Shown one piece after another: positions 16,373 to 26,031 of a stretch of DNA of 64,000 nucleotides. How positions within the stretch are numbered: the stretch's first letter is position 1; every line of letters starts with the position of its first letter. The DNA comes from CAWJJM01 sp963843275 (GTDB lineage: Bacteria; Acidobacteriota; Thermoanaerobaculia; Multivoradales; JBCCEF01), in the NCBI GenBank assembly GCA_963843275.1, contig CAWJJM010000012.1, positions 1,302,001 through 1,366,000 of the forward strand. Reading direction: 5' to 3'. The notes below the pieces were generated by a model, which saw only the letters and a list, made by a program, of their open reading frames with translations, searched no databases and had not been told where the DNA came from. The position numbers and the translations under genes are program-made.

Positions 16373-17980
16373 GTGGACGCCGCCCCCCCGCCGCCCTCGG
16401 CCTGGAGCCCGCTACGCATCCGGCTCTTCCGGACGCTGTGGATCGCCACGGTGGCGTCGAACCTGGGGACCTGGCTGCAGAGCGTCGGCGCCGCCTGGCT
16501 GATGACCAGCCTGTCGACCTCGCCGACCCTGGTGGCCCTGGTCCAGGCGGCCACCAGCGGGCCGATGTTCCTGCTCTCGCTGCCCGCCGGCGCCCTCGCC
16601 GACGTCCTCGACCGGCGCCGTCTCCTGCTGCTCGCGCAGAGCTGGATGCTGGCCGCCGCCGCCGGCCTCGGCCTGCTCACCCTCACCGGCGCCATCGGTC
16701 CGGCGTCGCTGCTGCTGTTCACCTTCGCCCTCGGCCTCGGCGCCGCCCTCAACCAGCCCGCCTGGCAGGCGATCATCCCCGAGCTGGTGCCGCGCGAGGA
16801 GCTCGGGCGCGCCGTGGCGCTGGGATCGGTCGGCTTCAACATCGCCCGTTCCGCCGGCCCGGCCCTCGGCGGGCTGCTCGTCGCCGCCGCCGGTCCGGCG
16901 GCCAACTTCCTGCTCAACGCCGTGTCCTTCCTGGGCGTCATCGTGGTGCTCTACCGCTGGCGGCCTCCCGAGATGGAGTCGGTGCTGCCGGCCGAGCGCG
17001 TCCTCGGGGCGATGCGCACGGGGCTGCGCTACGTCCGCCACGCGCCGGCGGTGCGGGCGGTGATCGTGCGCGGCGGCACCTTCGTCCTCTGCGCCAGCGC
17101 GTTGTGGGCCCTGTTGCCGGTGGTCACCCGCCAGCGACTGGGCGCCGGGCCGGCGGGCTACGGCCTGCTGCTGGCCGCCCTCGGTATCGGCGCCGTGCTC
17201 GGCGCCTTCGCCCTGCCCCGGCTGCGCCGCGGCTCCTCGGCGCGCCCGCTCGCCCTGGTCGCGACGGTGGTCTTCGCCGGCGCCGTGCTCGTCCTCGCCT
17301 GGGTGCAGGTCTTCTGGCTCGTCGCCCTGGCCCTGCTCGCCGCCGGCGGCGCCTGGTTGACCCTGCTCTCCACCCTCAACGTGGCGGTGCAGACGCAGGT
17401 GCCCTCGTGGGTGCGGGCGCGGGCGATCTCCGTCTACATGCTGGCCTTCTTCGGCGGGCTGGCCGGCGGCAGCGCCCTGTGGGGCGCCCTGGCGCAGCGC
17501 TTCGGGCTCGCCCCGGCGCTCACCGGGGCCGCCGCGGGCCTCCTCGCCGGCCTGGCGCTGGTCGGCCGGCTCCCCCTGCCGGCCGGGGAGGCCGCCCTCG
17601 ACCTGTCGCCGTCACGGCAGTGGCCGGCCCCGATCGTGCGCCCCACCCTCGAGCCGGAGCGCGGGCCGGTGCTGGTCACCGTCCGCTTCCACATCGACCC
17701 GGCACGGCGCGACGAGTTCCGCCGCCTGATGGCGCAACGGCGCCGCATCCGCCTCCGCGACGGGGCGCTCGAGTGGGGGCTGTTCGTCGACTCCGCCGAG
17801 GAGGGCCGCTACACGGAGGTGTTCCTGGTGCGCTCCTGGCTCGAGCACCTGCGCCAGCACGAGCGGCTGACCATCGACGACAGCGAGGTCGACCGCCGCG
17901 TCCACGCCCTGCACCGCGAGCCCGGACCGCCCCCGGTCGAGCACCTGATCGCCGAGCGCGTGCCGCGTCCCGTGGACTGA
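16373..17980 (+). CDS. MFS exporter (MFS_3 / EntS-like) with C-terminal cytosolic domain
   Basis: A 535-residue protein. About 12 hydrophobic segments occupy residues 15-410: SNLGTWLQSVGAAWLMTSL in TM1, ADVLDRRRLLLLAQ as the loop 2-3 motif, NQPAWQAIIPELVPREELG after TM4. This is the MFS_3 subfamily, which includes enterobactin exporters. A 120-residue C-terminal domain (VLVTVRFHIDPARRDEFRRL, GALEWGLFVDSAEEGRYTEV, FLVRSWLEHLRQHERLT) resembles the antibiotic-biosynthesis-monooxygenase fold that accompanies this subfamily. The substrate is unknown. The GTG start lies 6 bases after a TAGATT box (16361-16366), so it is probably leaderless. Confidence 0.88.
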   Translation: MDAAPPPPSAWSPLRIRLFRTLWIATVASNLGTWLQSVGAAWLMTSLSTSPTLVALVQAATSGPMFLLSLPAGALADVLDRRRLLLLAQSWMLAAAAGLGLLTLTGAIGPASLLLFTFALGLGAALNQPAWQAIIPELVPREELGRAVALGSVGFNIARSAGPALGGLLVAAAGPAANFLLNAVSFLGVIVVLYRWRPPEMESVLPAERVLGAMRTGLRYVRHAPAVRAVIVRGGTFVLCASALWALLPVVTRQRLGAGPAGYGLLLAALGIGAVLGAFALPRLRRGSSARPLALVATVVFAGAVLVLAWVQVFWLVALALLAAGGAWLTLLSTLNVAVQTQVPSWVRARAISVYMLAFFGGLAGGSALWGALAQRFGLAPALTGAAAGLLAGLALVGRLPLPAGEAALDLSPSRQWPAPIVRPTLEPERGPVLVTVRFHIDPARRDEFRRLMAQRRRIRLRDGALEWGLFVDSAEEGRYTEVFLVRSWLEHLRQHERLTIDDSEVDRRVHALHREPGPPPVEHLIAERVPRPVD

Positions 17981-18105
17981 GCGGAGCCTCGGGGCCGCTG
18001 CTGGTGCCGCGGGCAGAAGACGGCGGTGCGGCCTCCCACCCGCCGCCGCTCGAGGGTGCCGCCGCAGCGCCTGCAGCGCCGCCCCGCCGCGCCACGGGCA
18101 AGATC
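17981..18105 (-). pseudogene. Orphan Fpg/Nei-type zinc finger remnant
   Basis: The minus strand reads RRCRRCGGTLERRRVGGRTA followed by VFCPRHQQ, which is the C-terminal zinc finger of the formamidopyrimidine glycosylase family (CxxC, then a VGGR turn and FCPxxQ), with His in place of the last Cys. Nothing resembling the rest of Fpg or Nei lies upstream, where the CocE-type gene ends at 18126. It is probably the tail of a lost glycosylase, or a 3' extension reached by frameshifting. Confidence 0.5.
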
Positions 18106-18125
18106 GGTTCCAGGGGCCGGGCCCG

Positions 18126-20178
18126 TCAGCCGGCGAGGTCGCGCGGCACCCGGGACTCCCAGCGCCGCTCGACGACCTCCCCGCCGGCCTCCTCGGCGCG
18201 CAGCTCGCTGCGCAGGCGGAAGCTCGCGGCGTCGGCGGTGAGCCGCGACCGCGTCTCGGTGCGCACCTCCCAGCCGCGGCGGCGCAGCACCGTGCGCTGG
18301 ACCACCTCGGCGTCCGCCGACAGCGGATCGTCGTCGCGGATGCGGTAGGTCTCCCAGACGCCGTGCCCCACCTCCAGGCCATGCCCGTCGAGACGGCTCA
18401 TCGCCACCCCGTCGCCGGCGCGGTCGGCCCCGGTCACCACGCGGTGGACGAGCCCGCCGTGCCCGTCGCGCCGGACGCTGCGGTGGGAGGTCTCCGGATC
18501 GAGGTCGGTGACCGCCGGCCCGCCCGCCGTCTCCGGCGGCGGCAGCGGCCGCAGCGCGGCCTCCCACCGCGGCGGGCGCAGCGGCATCGCCAGGCGGCTG
18601 GCGGCGGGGAAGACGGTGAGGCGGACCGGCCACGGCGCGGGCCACACCTGCGGCCAGTAGCCGGTGGACAGGGCGAGCCGCAGACGGTCGCCGGCCGGCA
18701 CCTGCGCCGCCGTCTGCCCCAGCGCCAAGCGGACGCGGAGGCGCCGGCCCGGGACCAGGGGCTCGGGCCGCTCGTGACCGTCGCGGTGGGTGAGATCGAG
18801 GACGCCGTAGGCGAGCCGCGCCGACGATCCGTCCGGAGCGACGGCGCAGAGGCGGACCGCGAGCTGCGCCAGCGGCCGGTCGACCGCCAGCTCGAGCGCC
18901 ACCTCCACGGCTCCGAGGAGCTCGATCGGCGCGGCCAGCGGCGCACTGTCGAAGAGCAGCGAGCGGGCGTCGTCGGGGCGCTGGTCTCCGGGCAGCTCGC
19001 CGTCGGCGCCGAAGGGGCACCAGGCGCCGCCGGTCGCCCCCACCGAGGCCGGCGACACGTGCGCCAGGGCCGTCTCCGCCGTCGCACCCTCCACGCCGGC
19101 GCCGTCCGCCGGAAACAACCGACCCGGCGCCAGCCGCCAGTCCCGCCGGACGATGCCGGCCGGCGGCCAGCCCTCCTCCCCCAACCAGCGGCCGGGCCGC
19201 TCGGCGGCCGACGCGTCGGGCGGGGCGGCCGAGGGCAGCCACAGGCGCACCGGGACGTCGTCCGGGCCCGCCGCGCCGGGCTGCCCCAGCCAGCGCCGCC
19301 ACCACCCCAGGGCTTCCTGCAGGAACCCGACCGCGGGTCCGGGGACGCCGTTGTGCGGGTAGACATGCCCCCAGGGACCGACCCAGGCCCGCCGCGGCAC
19401 CTGCAGGCCGGCGAGGAGACGGGGCACGGCGTCCGTGTACCCGTCCGCCCAACCGCCGACCAGGAACACCGGGCAGGCGAGGGCGCCCGGGTCCTCCCCC
19501 ACCGAGCCGCGCCGCCAGTAGTCGTCGCGGCGCGGGTGGCGCAGCCAGGTCTCGGCGTAGGGGCGGGCGGCGGCGAGACGCCGGCGCCAGGTCCGCCGCC
19601 AGCTCCGCCCCACCAGGCGGGGGTCCGGCGGCTGCGCGGCGAGGGTCAGCAGGGTGGAGCCCCACACCAGGTTGTCGAGCAGCAGGCAGCCGCCGAGGTA
19701 GTGCGCGTCGGTCGGCGTAGCGGTCGTCCGAGGCGCACACGAGATCACGCCCCCAGGGCCGGCGGCCGGCGCGCCGCCACCTGCAGGGCCGAGAACCCGC
19801 CCCATGACTTCCCCATCATCCCCACCCGGCCGTTCGACCAGGGCTGGGCGGCGATCCAGGCGATCGCCGCCACCGCGTCCTCCTGCTCGCGCGGCAGGTA
19901 CTCGTCCTCCAGCAGGCCCTCCGAGTCGCCGGTGCCGCGGACGTCGAGCCGCACCGCCACCACGCCGTGACCGGCGAACCAGCGATGCATCGGCTCGTCG
20001 CGCCACGGGGTGCCCCAGCGCTTGCCGTAGGGGATGACTCGAGGATCGCGGGCGCCGGCCGGTGCCGCGCCGACGCCGGCAGCCAGATGCGCGCCGCCAG
20101 CCGGCAGCCGTCGGGCATCGGGATCCAGCGGTGCTCGATCTCCTCGACCGGCTGCGGCAGCTCCGTGGCGGTGCGCAA
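18126..20178 (-). CDS. CocE/NonD family X-Pro dipeptidyl-peptidase-like hydrolase, frameshifted
   Basis: About 684 codons interrupted by several one-base shifts (near 20036, 19750-19690). Pieces in order: HRWIPMPDGCRLAARIWLPA; VVAVRLDVRGTGDSEG and MMGKSWGGFSALQVAA, with the nucleophile Ser in GKSWGG; GGCLLLDNLVWGSTLL; FLVGGWADGYTDAVPRLLAG, with the acid; WVGPWGHVYPHN, with the base His; then the C-terminal jelly-roll domain. CocE/NonD enzymes cleave ester or X-Pro peptide bonds. No signal peptide is visible. The start is a TTG at 20178; overlapping -10 boxes separate it from the divergent ATP-grasp gene. It may be intact in the organism. Confidence 0.8.
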
Positions 20179-20186
20179 GAGGACGC

Positions 20187-20193
20187 TATCCTA
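20187..20193. promoter_or_regulatory. Overlapping divergent -10 boxes
   Basis: The 7 bases TATCCTA contain TATCCT on the plus strand and TAGGAT on the minus strand. The plus box ends 7 bases before the GTG at 20200 (ATP-grasp) and the minus box 9 bases before the TTG at 20178 (CocE). The two transcripts would thus start back to back and be leaderless. Confidence 0.5.
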
Positions 20194-20199
20194 CGGCGC

Positions 20200-21518
20200 G
20201 TGCGGCGCATCCGTCCTCGCCTTCCCCACCGCCTGGGACGGGCGGCAGCTCGCCGCCTGCCGCGACCGCTGGGCGGGCCGCTACCAGGTGGTGCCGGCGG
20301 AGCCCGACGACGCCGACTGTCCGGACGACCTCGACCCCGAGGAGTGGGTCGAGGCGACCGCCGCCGCGCACGGCAGCGGGCTGGCCGGCGTCCTCAGCTC
20401 CAGCGACTACCCCGGGGCCACCCTGGCGGCGGTCCTCGCCCGGCGCCTGGGCCTCCCGGGGCCGGCGCCCGCCGCCGTCCTGCGCTGCTCGCACAAGTAC
20501 TACTCGCGCCGGGCGCAGCGCGAGGTCGTGCCCGAGGCGACCCCGGGGTTCTGGCCGGTCGACGCCCGCAACCCGCAGGCACCGACCCCCGACCTCCCCT
20601 TCCCCTGCTTCGTCAAGCCGGTCAAGGGCGCCTTCTCGGTGCTCGCCCGGCGCGTGGACGGCACCGCCGACCTCGCCGCCTTCCTGGCGCGCGGCGAGGT
20701 GCGCGAGTTCGTCGACGACTACCTGCGCATCTTCCACCGCCTCGTCGCCCTCCACACCGACTTCGAGCTCGACGGGGGCTGGTTCCTCGCCGAGGAGCTG
20801 ATCACCGGCGCCCAGGTGACCGTGGAGGGCTGCGTGCGCCGGCGGCGAGGTGGGGATCCTCGGCATCGTCGACTCCGTGCTGCACCCGCTGACCCAGAGC
20901 TTCCTGCGCTTCGATTACCCGTCGCGGCTGCCGGCCGGCGTCCAGGAGCGGATGGCCGACGTGACGCGGCGCGCGGTCCTCCACCTGGGCCTCTCGCCGT
21001 CGCTGTTCAACGTCGAGATGGCGTGGGACGCGGCCACCGACCGCCTGCGCATCGTCGAGATCAACCCGCGGCTGTGCGGCCAGTTCGCCGACCTCTACGA
21101 GAAGGTCGACGGCACCAACAGCTACGAGGTGGCGCTCGCCGTCGCCGCCGGCGAGCGCCCGGCGGTGCGGCGCCGCGCCGGGGCGCACGCGCTGGCCGCC
21201 AGCGTGCCGCTGCGGGTGTTCGAGCCGGTCCGGGTGGGGCGCGCCCCCTCCGGCGAGGACGTCGCCGCCGCCGAGGCGCTCCACCCCGACACCCTGGTCT
21301 GGAACGAGGTCGCCGCCGGCGACGAGTTCGCCGACTTCCTACGCCTCGAGGACGGCAAGAGCCACCGCTACGGCGTGATCAACCTCGGCGCCCCGGACGC
21401 CGACGCCCTGGCCGCGCGCTCCACCGAGGTGCTGCGCCGTCTCGGCTACCGCTTCGAGCCCCTGCTCGCCCCCCGTCGCCGCCACTACCTGGGGGGCGCC
21501 GCCGCACCCTCCAGGTAG
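20200..21518 (+). CDS. ATP-grasp domain enzyme, frameshifted
   Basis: About 438 residues after allowing for two inserted bases, one near 20212 and one near 20836. The N-terminal part reads VLAFPTAWDGRQLAACRDRW; the ATP-grasp core has FPCFVKPVKGAFSVLARRVD and FDYPSRLPAGVQERM; LFNVEMAWDAATDRLRIVEI and NPRLCGQFADLYEKVDG hold the metal-binding Glu and Asn of ATP-grasp carboxylate-amine ligases. A C-terminal domain (VWNEVAAGDEFADFLRLEDG) resembles the biotin-carboxylase-like lid. It should ligate a carboxylate with an amine or thiol; substrate unknown. Its 3' end overlaps that of the M1 peptidase gene by 34 bases. Confidence 0.7.
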
Positions 21519-24125
21519 GCGGCCACGGCCGGTCCCTCGCGCCGCCGCAGCGCCACGCAGTCGGTCACCTGCTCGCCCACCCGGGCGAGCTGCTCCTCGG
21601 TCCCCGGCACCCGGTGCTCCGGCGCCGCGAAGAAGTGGCGCGCCGCCTCGAGGCGCGGCGCCGAGCAGCCGCTGGCCAGGAAGGGCATGAAGGCGACGAA
21701 GTCGGGCGGGATGCGCGCGGTGAGGTCGGCGAAGTGCGCCGTCGCCCAGGCGTAGACGCGCTCGGCGCCGGCCTCCGTGTCCCCCATGCCCCGGGCGATG
21801 GTGAACAGCTCGTTGGGGCGCAACGGCCCCGCGAGCGCGTAGGCCAGGGCGCGGTCCTCGAGCCCGGGGCTGTCGAAGGCCCCCAGGGCGGCGAGGAAGC
21901 GGCCGCGGTCCGCCGGGATCTCGGCCGCTTCGAAGCGGCGGCGGAAGGTGTCGAACAGCTCGCCGTCCCCGCCCCGCGCGGCCAGCGTCAGGGTCACGGC
22001 GACCAGGGAGGGGTCCACCGCCGACGGGTCGTCGAGGTAGCGGCGCGCCGCGCGGGCGGCCTCGGCGCGCAGCCCGGGGTCGCGGCCGGCACCGCCGAGC
22101 CAGCCGAGCAGCCGCGGGCGCAGCAGCGCGACCGCCTGCGGCTCGCCGGGACGCGGCGAGGCCCCGAAGCGCTCCAGGGTCGGCCCCAGGGTGCGCCGCA
22201 CCCACGCCGCGAACGCGTCGCGCAGGGCGTCGGTGACGAAGGCCGACTCGACGTTGGCCAGCGCCGCGAGCGCGGCGTCGATCACCGCCGGGTCCGCGTC
22301 GCCGGCGAAGTCGGCGACCAGGTCGAGGTAGGCGTCGCCGTGCAGCTCGCCGGCGTCGAGCAGCGACCGCGCATCCCCGAGCAGGGCGATCCGTTCGCGG
22401 ACCGACAGCCGGTCGTCGGCCTGCCGCGCCAGCTCGCGCAGGTCGGCCTCCGGGAGCTCCCAACGGTAATAGCCGCGGGCGTCGGCGTCCGGGTGCACCC
22501 ACTCGACCCGCGGCCCGAGCTCGACCCGCCGCCGCGCGGTCGCCAGCAGCACCGGCGTCGTGTGCACGGTCCGGCCGTCCGACCACTTCAGCACCACCGG
22601 CACCCGCCAGGCCAGGTCGGGCGCCGCCACCCCCGCGTTGAGGAAGCGCCGCTGCGCCAGCGTCACCGCGCCCGGGCCGTCGCGCTCGACCCGGATCAGC
22701 GGGTACCCGGGCTGGTCGAGGAAGCCCGACAGCACGGCGGCCACGTCGCGGCCCGACGCCTCGCCGAGGGCGCTCCACAGGTCCGCCGCCACCGCGTTGC
22801 CCTCCGCGTGCGCCTCCAGGTAGGCGCGCACACCCCGGCGGAAGGTCTCCTCCCCCACCCAGTTCTCCACCATGCCGAGGACCGCGCGTCCCTTCGGCGT
22901 ACGCCAGCCCGACGCCGCGGAGGGCGTCGGCGCCACGGGCCACCGGCCGGCGGATGGCGGGCGTGGAGGGATGGGCGTCGGCGGCGAAGATCTCCTGGAC
23001 CCCGGCGAGATGGTCGGCGTCGATCTCGAGCTCAGGGTAGACCTGCTGGGCGACCTTGCCGGCCATCCAGTCGGCGAACGACTCGTTGAGCCAGAGGTCG
23101 TCCCACCACTGCATGGTGACCAGGTCTCCGAACCACATGTGGGCCATCTCGTGGGCCAGGACCCCGGCGAGGCGCTGCCGCTGGGCCGGCGAGACCGCGC
23201 CCGGCGGGACGAGCAGGATGCGGTCGGCGAAGGTGATGGCGCCGGCGTTCTCCATGGCGCCGGGCCAGAACTCCGGCACCGCCACCAGGTCGAGCTTCGC
23301 GTAGGGGTAAGGGCGCCCGAAGTAGGCCTCCAGGGCGGCGAGCAGCGGCGGCGCCATCGCGACGGCCTGCGCCGCCAGCGGCGCCTGCCCGCGCGGCGTG
23401 ATCACCCGCCCGGGCACGCCGAGACGCGGGATCTCCACGGCGTCGAACGGGCCCACCGCCAGGACCAGCAGGTAGCTCGGCAGCGGCGGCGTGCGGGCGA
23501 AGGTGACCGTCCGCCGGCCGGCCGCCACGCTGCGCGCCGCCACCGGCGTGTTGCTCACCACGGTCAGCGGCTCGGGCGCGGTGACCTCGAGCTGGTAGGG
23601 GATCTTGAAACCGGGCTCGTCCCAGCAGGGGAAGGCGCGGCGGGCGTCGGCCGCCTCGAACTGGGTGAACAGGTAGGCGTCGCCCCGGACCTCGGTGCGG
23701 TAGAGGCCCACCGCCCGGGTGCCGAAGCGGTTCTCGAAATCGGCCTCGAGCACGTAGGCGCCCGGGGCGAGGGGGGCCGCCGCCGTCACCTCGATCACCG
23801 CCTCGTCCAGCGCCCGGTGCGTCACCCCGACGCGCTCGCCGGCGGCCGACGTCAGGGTGAGGGTGGTGATCTCCGGACCCTCGGCGTGGAAGCGGAACGA
23901 GGCGGTGGGGCGCGGCACGTCGAGCTCGATCCGCACCTGCCCGCGGTACTCGGTGCGGGCCGGGTCGACCTCGAGAGCGACGCGCTCGGAGCGCGGCGCC
24001 ACGGCGTCGCCCAGGCGCAGCTCGCCGGCCGGTCCGGCGGCAGCCGCCGACGCCGCGGCGAGCAGGACGAGGACGAGGGGGACGAGCGGCAGCGGCCGGC
24101 GGGTGCGGCGAGACGGGTGGTTCAC
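21485..24125 (-). CDS. M1 family aminopeptidase (PepN-like), one frameshift
   Basis: About 879 residues when one extra G near 22903 is removed, restoring GLAYA-KGRAVLGMVENW. Residues 1-30 form a signal peptide (LPLVPLVLVLLAAASAAAAG). The N-terminal beta domain is followed by the catalytic domain with GAMENAG and the zinc site HEMAHMWFGDLVTMQWWDD-LWLNE, then a helical C-terminal domain resembling ERAP1_C. It removes N-terminal residues from peptides, probably in the periplasm. GGAGG lies 7 bases before the GTG start. Confidence 0.88.
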
Positions 24126-24249
24126 GACGGATCCTCCGGAGACTGCGGGGCGGGGAACGATCGGAGCCTCGCCCGGCGGAGCGGGCGGGGCGGCGGTGGA
24201 ACCGGGAGGCGTGCGGCGGGACCGCCGCCGCCGGCGAGCGGAGCCGCGG

Positions 24250-24879
24250 TCACGGCGCCGTCGCCGCCAGCAGGAGCTGGCCGGCGTAGTAGAGCGGCAG
24301 CCCCCAGAGCGCGTTGCGCCAGCCGGGGGCGACGAAGCGGTCGCGGACCACGAAGAGGTCGGAGGCGGCGAAGAGGGCGGCGCCGATCGCCGGCCCCGGG
24401 CCAGCTCCGGCGAGCGCCGCTCCCGTCGCCGTGGCCACCATCGCCCCGATGGCGACGACGTAGGCGGCCACCGGGAGGCGCATCGCGGCGGGCAGGTGCG
24501 GCGCCAGCCAGCGCGCCAGGCCGAGCGCCAGCAGCGCCATCGCGGCGCCGCCGGCCGCCACGCCGCCGGCGGCGAGCGGCCTCGTCAGGAAGGACACGGT
24601 GAAGGCGAGGTGCGCGGCCAGGAAGGACCCCAGGCCGAGGGCGAACGCGGTGCGCCCGCGGCCGATCAGGGCCACGTCGCCGACCCAGGAGAGGAGCAAC
24701 GCGGCGAGGAGCCACCGTCCGCCCGGCGAGGCGAGGGCGCCGGCGAGCAGCCCCACCGCCACGAAGGCGGCGCTGGCCACCGGCTTGGTCCAGGCCACGC
24801 CACGCCGCGAGCCGCGGCGCCGCGCCGCCAGCGTCCCCGCCACGGCCAGGGCGCACACCGCCACCGCGACGCCGATCAC
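24250..24879 (-). CDS. YhhN family membrane protein
   Basis: A 209-residue integral membrane protein with seven to eight hydrophobic helices. LLLSWVGDVALIGRG and ASDLFVVRDRFV match the TMEM86/YhhN family, whose animal members are lysoplasmalogenases that cleave the vinyl-ether bond of lysoplasmalogen; the conserved acidic residues are in these two segments. The bacterial role is less clear. It begins 10 bases after the DinB gene on the same strand, so the two form an operon. Confidence 0.8.
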   Translation of the reverse strand: MIGVAVAVCALAVAGTLAARRRGSRRGVAWTKPVASAAFVAVGLLAGALASPGGRWLLAALLLSWVGDVALIGRGRTAFALGLGSFLAAHLAFTVSFLTRPLAAGGVAAGGAAMALLALGLARWLAPHLPAAMRLPVAAYVVAIGAMVATATGAALAGAGPGPAIGAALFAASDLFVVRDRFVAPGWRNALWGLPLYYAGQLLLAATAP

Positions 24880-24889
24880 CGCGCACCGC

Positions 24890-25411
24890 TCAGGCCGTCG
24901 CCGCCGCCAGCTGCCGCCGGTGGTGCTGGATGTGGCGGGCGCAGAGCAGCACGCCGTCGGCCACCGGTGCGGTGCCGAAGTAGGCGTGGCTCAGTCGCGC
25001 GTCCGGCCGCCGCTCGCGCACCTCGGCGGCGCTCGCGGCGAAGCGGTCGGACAGCGCGCGGAAGGCCGCGACGGCCCCGTCCTGGGGCGCTCCCTCGGGC
25101 TCGCGGAGCTCGCGCGGCGCCCGGGCGCCGCGCGGGAAGGACCCGCCGCGGAGCAGCCGCGGGACGAGCAGCAGGCGCAGCAGCGCACGCTGCCAGGCCG
25201 CCGTGCGCACGGCCATCCCCGCGCCGCCGCCGAGCTCGCGCAGCAGCACCTCGTAGGTGAGGTTGAGATGGGCGACGATCTGGGCCGGGGTCCACTTGCC
25301 CTCCCCGACCGGCCGCTCCCACGCCGCCGCCGGCACCGCCCGGGCGGCGGCGGCGAGCTCCGCCGCCGCGGCCGCGTGCACCTCCAGCGCCTCCTCCCAG
25401 CGGACCCGCAT
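24890..25411 (-). CDS. DinB family protein
   Basis: A 173-residue four-helix-bundle protein. GKWTPAQIVAHLNLTYEVLL in helix 2 and VLLCARHIQHHRRQLAAA in the last helix carry the three histidines that bind a metal ion in the DinB/YfiT superfamily. Members act as thiol transferases (bacillithiol or mycothiol) or have unknown metal-dependent activity. It is divergent from tag with 44 bases between starts, and a TAGACT box lies 8 bases before its ATG. Confidence 0.8.
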   Translation of the reverse strand: MRVRWEEALEVHAAAAAELAAAARAVPAAAWERPVGEGKWTPAQIVAHLNLTYEVLLRELGGGAGMAVRTAAWQRALLRLLLVPRLLRGGSFPRGARAPRELREPEGAPQDGAVAAFRALSDRFAASAAEVRERRPDARLSHAYFGTAPVADGVLLCARHIQHHRRQLAAATA

Positions 25412-25419
25412 GGCGTCGC

Positions 25420-25448
25420 AGTCTACCCCGCGGCGGCGTTGCTAGGAT
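25420..25448. promoter_or_regulatory. Divergent -10 boxes between dinB-like gene and tag
   Basis: TAGACT on the minus strand (25425-25420) ends 8 bases before the dinB-like ATG at 25411. TAGGAT on the plus strand (25443-25448) ends 7 bases before the tag ATG at 25456. Neither gene has a Shine-Dalgarno sequence, so both are probably leaderless. Confidence 0.5.
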
Positions 25449-25455
25449 CGCCGGC

Positions 25456-26031
25456 ATGACCGAACCGGTGCGCTGCGCCTGGGTCTCGCGCGACCCGCTC
25501 TACCTCGACTACCACGACCGCCAGTGGGGCGTGCCGGTACGGGACGACCGCGCCCTGTTCGCCGACCTGGTCCTCGACGGCGCCCAGGCCGGGCTGTCCT
25601 GGCTCACCATCCTCAAGCGGCGCGAAGGCTACCGCCGGGTCTTCTCCGGCTTCGATCCGGAGCGCATCGCCCGCTGGGGCGAGGCGGAGATCCAGAGCGC
25701 GCTGGCCGACCCCGGCATCATCCGCAACCGCGCCAAGGTGCGCTCGGCGGTCGCCAACGCCCGCGCCTTCCTCGAGCTCCGCGAGGCGACCGGGTCCTTC
25801 TCCGACTTCCTGTGGGACTTCGTGGGCGGCGAGACGATCCAGAACCGCTGGACGACCGACTCCGGGGTCCCCGCCGAGACCGAGGAGTCCCGCGCCATGA
25901 GCCGCGAGCTCAAGCGCCGCGGCTTCACCTTCGTCGGCCCCACCATCTGCTACGCCTTCATGCAGGCCGTCGGCATGGTCAACGACCATCTCGTCTCCTG
26001 CTACCGCTGGCCCGAGCTCGGCGGCGGCTAG
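25456..26031 (+). CDS. tag: DNA-3-methyladenine glycosylase I
   Basis: A 191-residue HhH-GPD-fold enzyme that removes 3-methyladenine from alkylated DNA. RCAWVSRDPLYLDYHDRQWG at the start and AVGMVNDHLVSCYRW at the end supply the Cys and His residues of the zinc site; LDGAQAGLSWLTILKRREGY contains the catalytic Glu-equivalent region and the base-stacking Trp; GRRG-type loops give way to RNRAKVRSAVANARAFLEL. Length and order are typical of Tag. The stop TAG overlaps the start of repeat array B. Confidence 0.93.
   Translation: MTEPVRCAWVSRDPLYLDYHDRQWGVPVRDDRALFADLVLDGAQAGLSWLTILKRREGYRRVFSGFDPERIARWGEAEIQSALADPGIIRNRAKVRSAVANARAFLELREATGSFSDFLWDFVGGETIQNRWTTDSGVPAETEESRAMSRELKRRGFTFVGPTICYAFMQAVGMVNDHLVSCYRWPELGGG

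Noticed and set aside
14866..18348. A long + strand open frame spanning Smr, WG-repeat and MFS genes
   Set aside because: It crosses three recognised genes in other frames and is low-complexity.
19745..19747. UGA in the CocE-type gene as a third selenocysteine
   Set aside because: The sequence after it does not match the family in the same frame; one-base shifts are needed, so it is a frameshift product.
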